5,777 nt of DNA from Dehalococcoidia bacterium UBA7891 (GTDB taxonomy: Bacteria; Chloroflexota; Dehalococcoidia; Lucifugimonadales; UBA826), in contig DLRJ01000115.1 of assembly GCA_002500485.1 (NCBI GenBank), positions 1 through 5,777 of the forward strand. The letters run 5' to 3'. Made by a program: the position numbers and the translations under genes. Numbering within the stretch: the stretch's first letter is position 1; each line of letters starts with the position of its first letter. Of this stretch, positions 5,710 to 5,777 are shown piece after piece. The notes under the pieces are model-generated. The model had not been told where the DNA came from, searched no databases, and worked only from the letters and a program-made list of their open reading frames with translations.

Positions 5710-5777
5710 ATGACGCAAGACTCAAATATAAATGTAATCGTAGCTGACGATCATGCCGTAGTTCGTGAAGGAATCAC
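5710..5777 (+). CDS. NarL/FixJ-family response regulator, N-terminal 22 codons only
   Basis: The visible protein start is MTQDSNINVIVADDHAVVRE and continues GI. The first receiver-domain strand (VIVA), the acidic pair D13-D14 that binds magnesium, and the DDHAVVREGI signature mark a CheY-like receiver of the NarL/FixJ (LuxR-type) subfamily. Such proteins normally run about 210-230 residues with a C-terminal helix-turn-helix. The phospho-acceptor Asp and the DNA-binding domain lie outside the window, so the subfamily is inferred from the N-terminus alone. An in-frame TAG at 5686-5688 with no start codon before the ATG, plus a good ribosome binding site, fix the start. The gene diverges from the kinase gene across a 291-bp spacer. 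Confidence 0.87.
   Translation, partial: MTQDSNINVIVADDHAVVREGI

Overview
The window is almost entirely one very long minus-strand gene. It reads open from an ATG at 5416-5418 to the left edge: at least 1806 codons with no stop and no frame break that I could find by hand translation. It encodes a membrane-anchored Hanks-type (eukaryotic-like) Ser/Thr protein kinase with an unusually large predicted extracellular part. A 291-bp AT-rich spacer separates it from a divergent plus-strand gene at 5710, of which only the first 22 codons are visible. That second gene begins like a NarL/FixJ (LuxR-type) response regulator.

Order along the kinase, N- to C-terminus (right to left on the map): kinase domain (residues about 9-268, all catalytic motifs intact); a Thr/Ser/Gly-rich juxtamembrane linker; one transmembrane helix (about 313-334); an all-helical region of degenerate MgtE-N/FliG-like repeats (about 342-600); a linking region (about 600-714); a PGF-pre-PGF-like beta domain (about 715-810); a CARDB-like domain (about 817-903); a short GSTGDS repeat linker; a bacterial pre-peptidase C-terminal (PPC) domain (about 932-1050); seven bacterial Ig-like modules (about 1055-1774) interrupted by a QG-repeat linker; and a Met-rich stretch (1779-1806) that runs off the window. 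The 3' end of the gene is not seen.

Organism: bacterial. The guess is Chloroflexota, perhaps a Dehalococcoidia/SAR202-like aquatic lineage. The reasons are a Hanks-type kinase fused to a PGF-pre-PGF/CARDB ectodomain with MgtE-like helical repeats, a NarL-type regulator starting with the VIVADDHAVVREGI signature, moderate GC in the coding region with a very AT-rich spacer, and an acidic, lysine-poor ectodomain. This is inference from family knowledge, not a database result.

Likely biology: the ectodomain has the make-up of an adhesive or ligand-sensing stalk and would signal through the single membrane helix to the cytoplasmic kinase. The divergent response regulator shares the regulatory spacer and may be co-regulated with the kinase, or be one of its targets. 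The spacer holds candidate promoters in both directions, an inverted repeat near the regulator start, and two pairs of short direct repeats spaced 22-23 bp apart.
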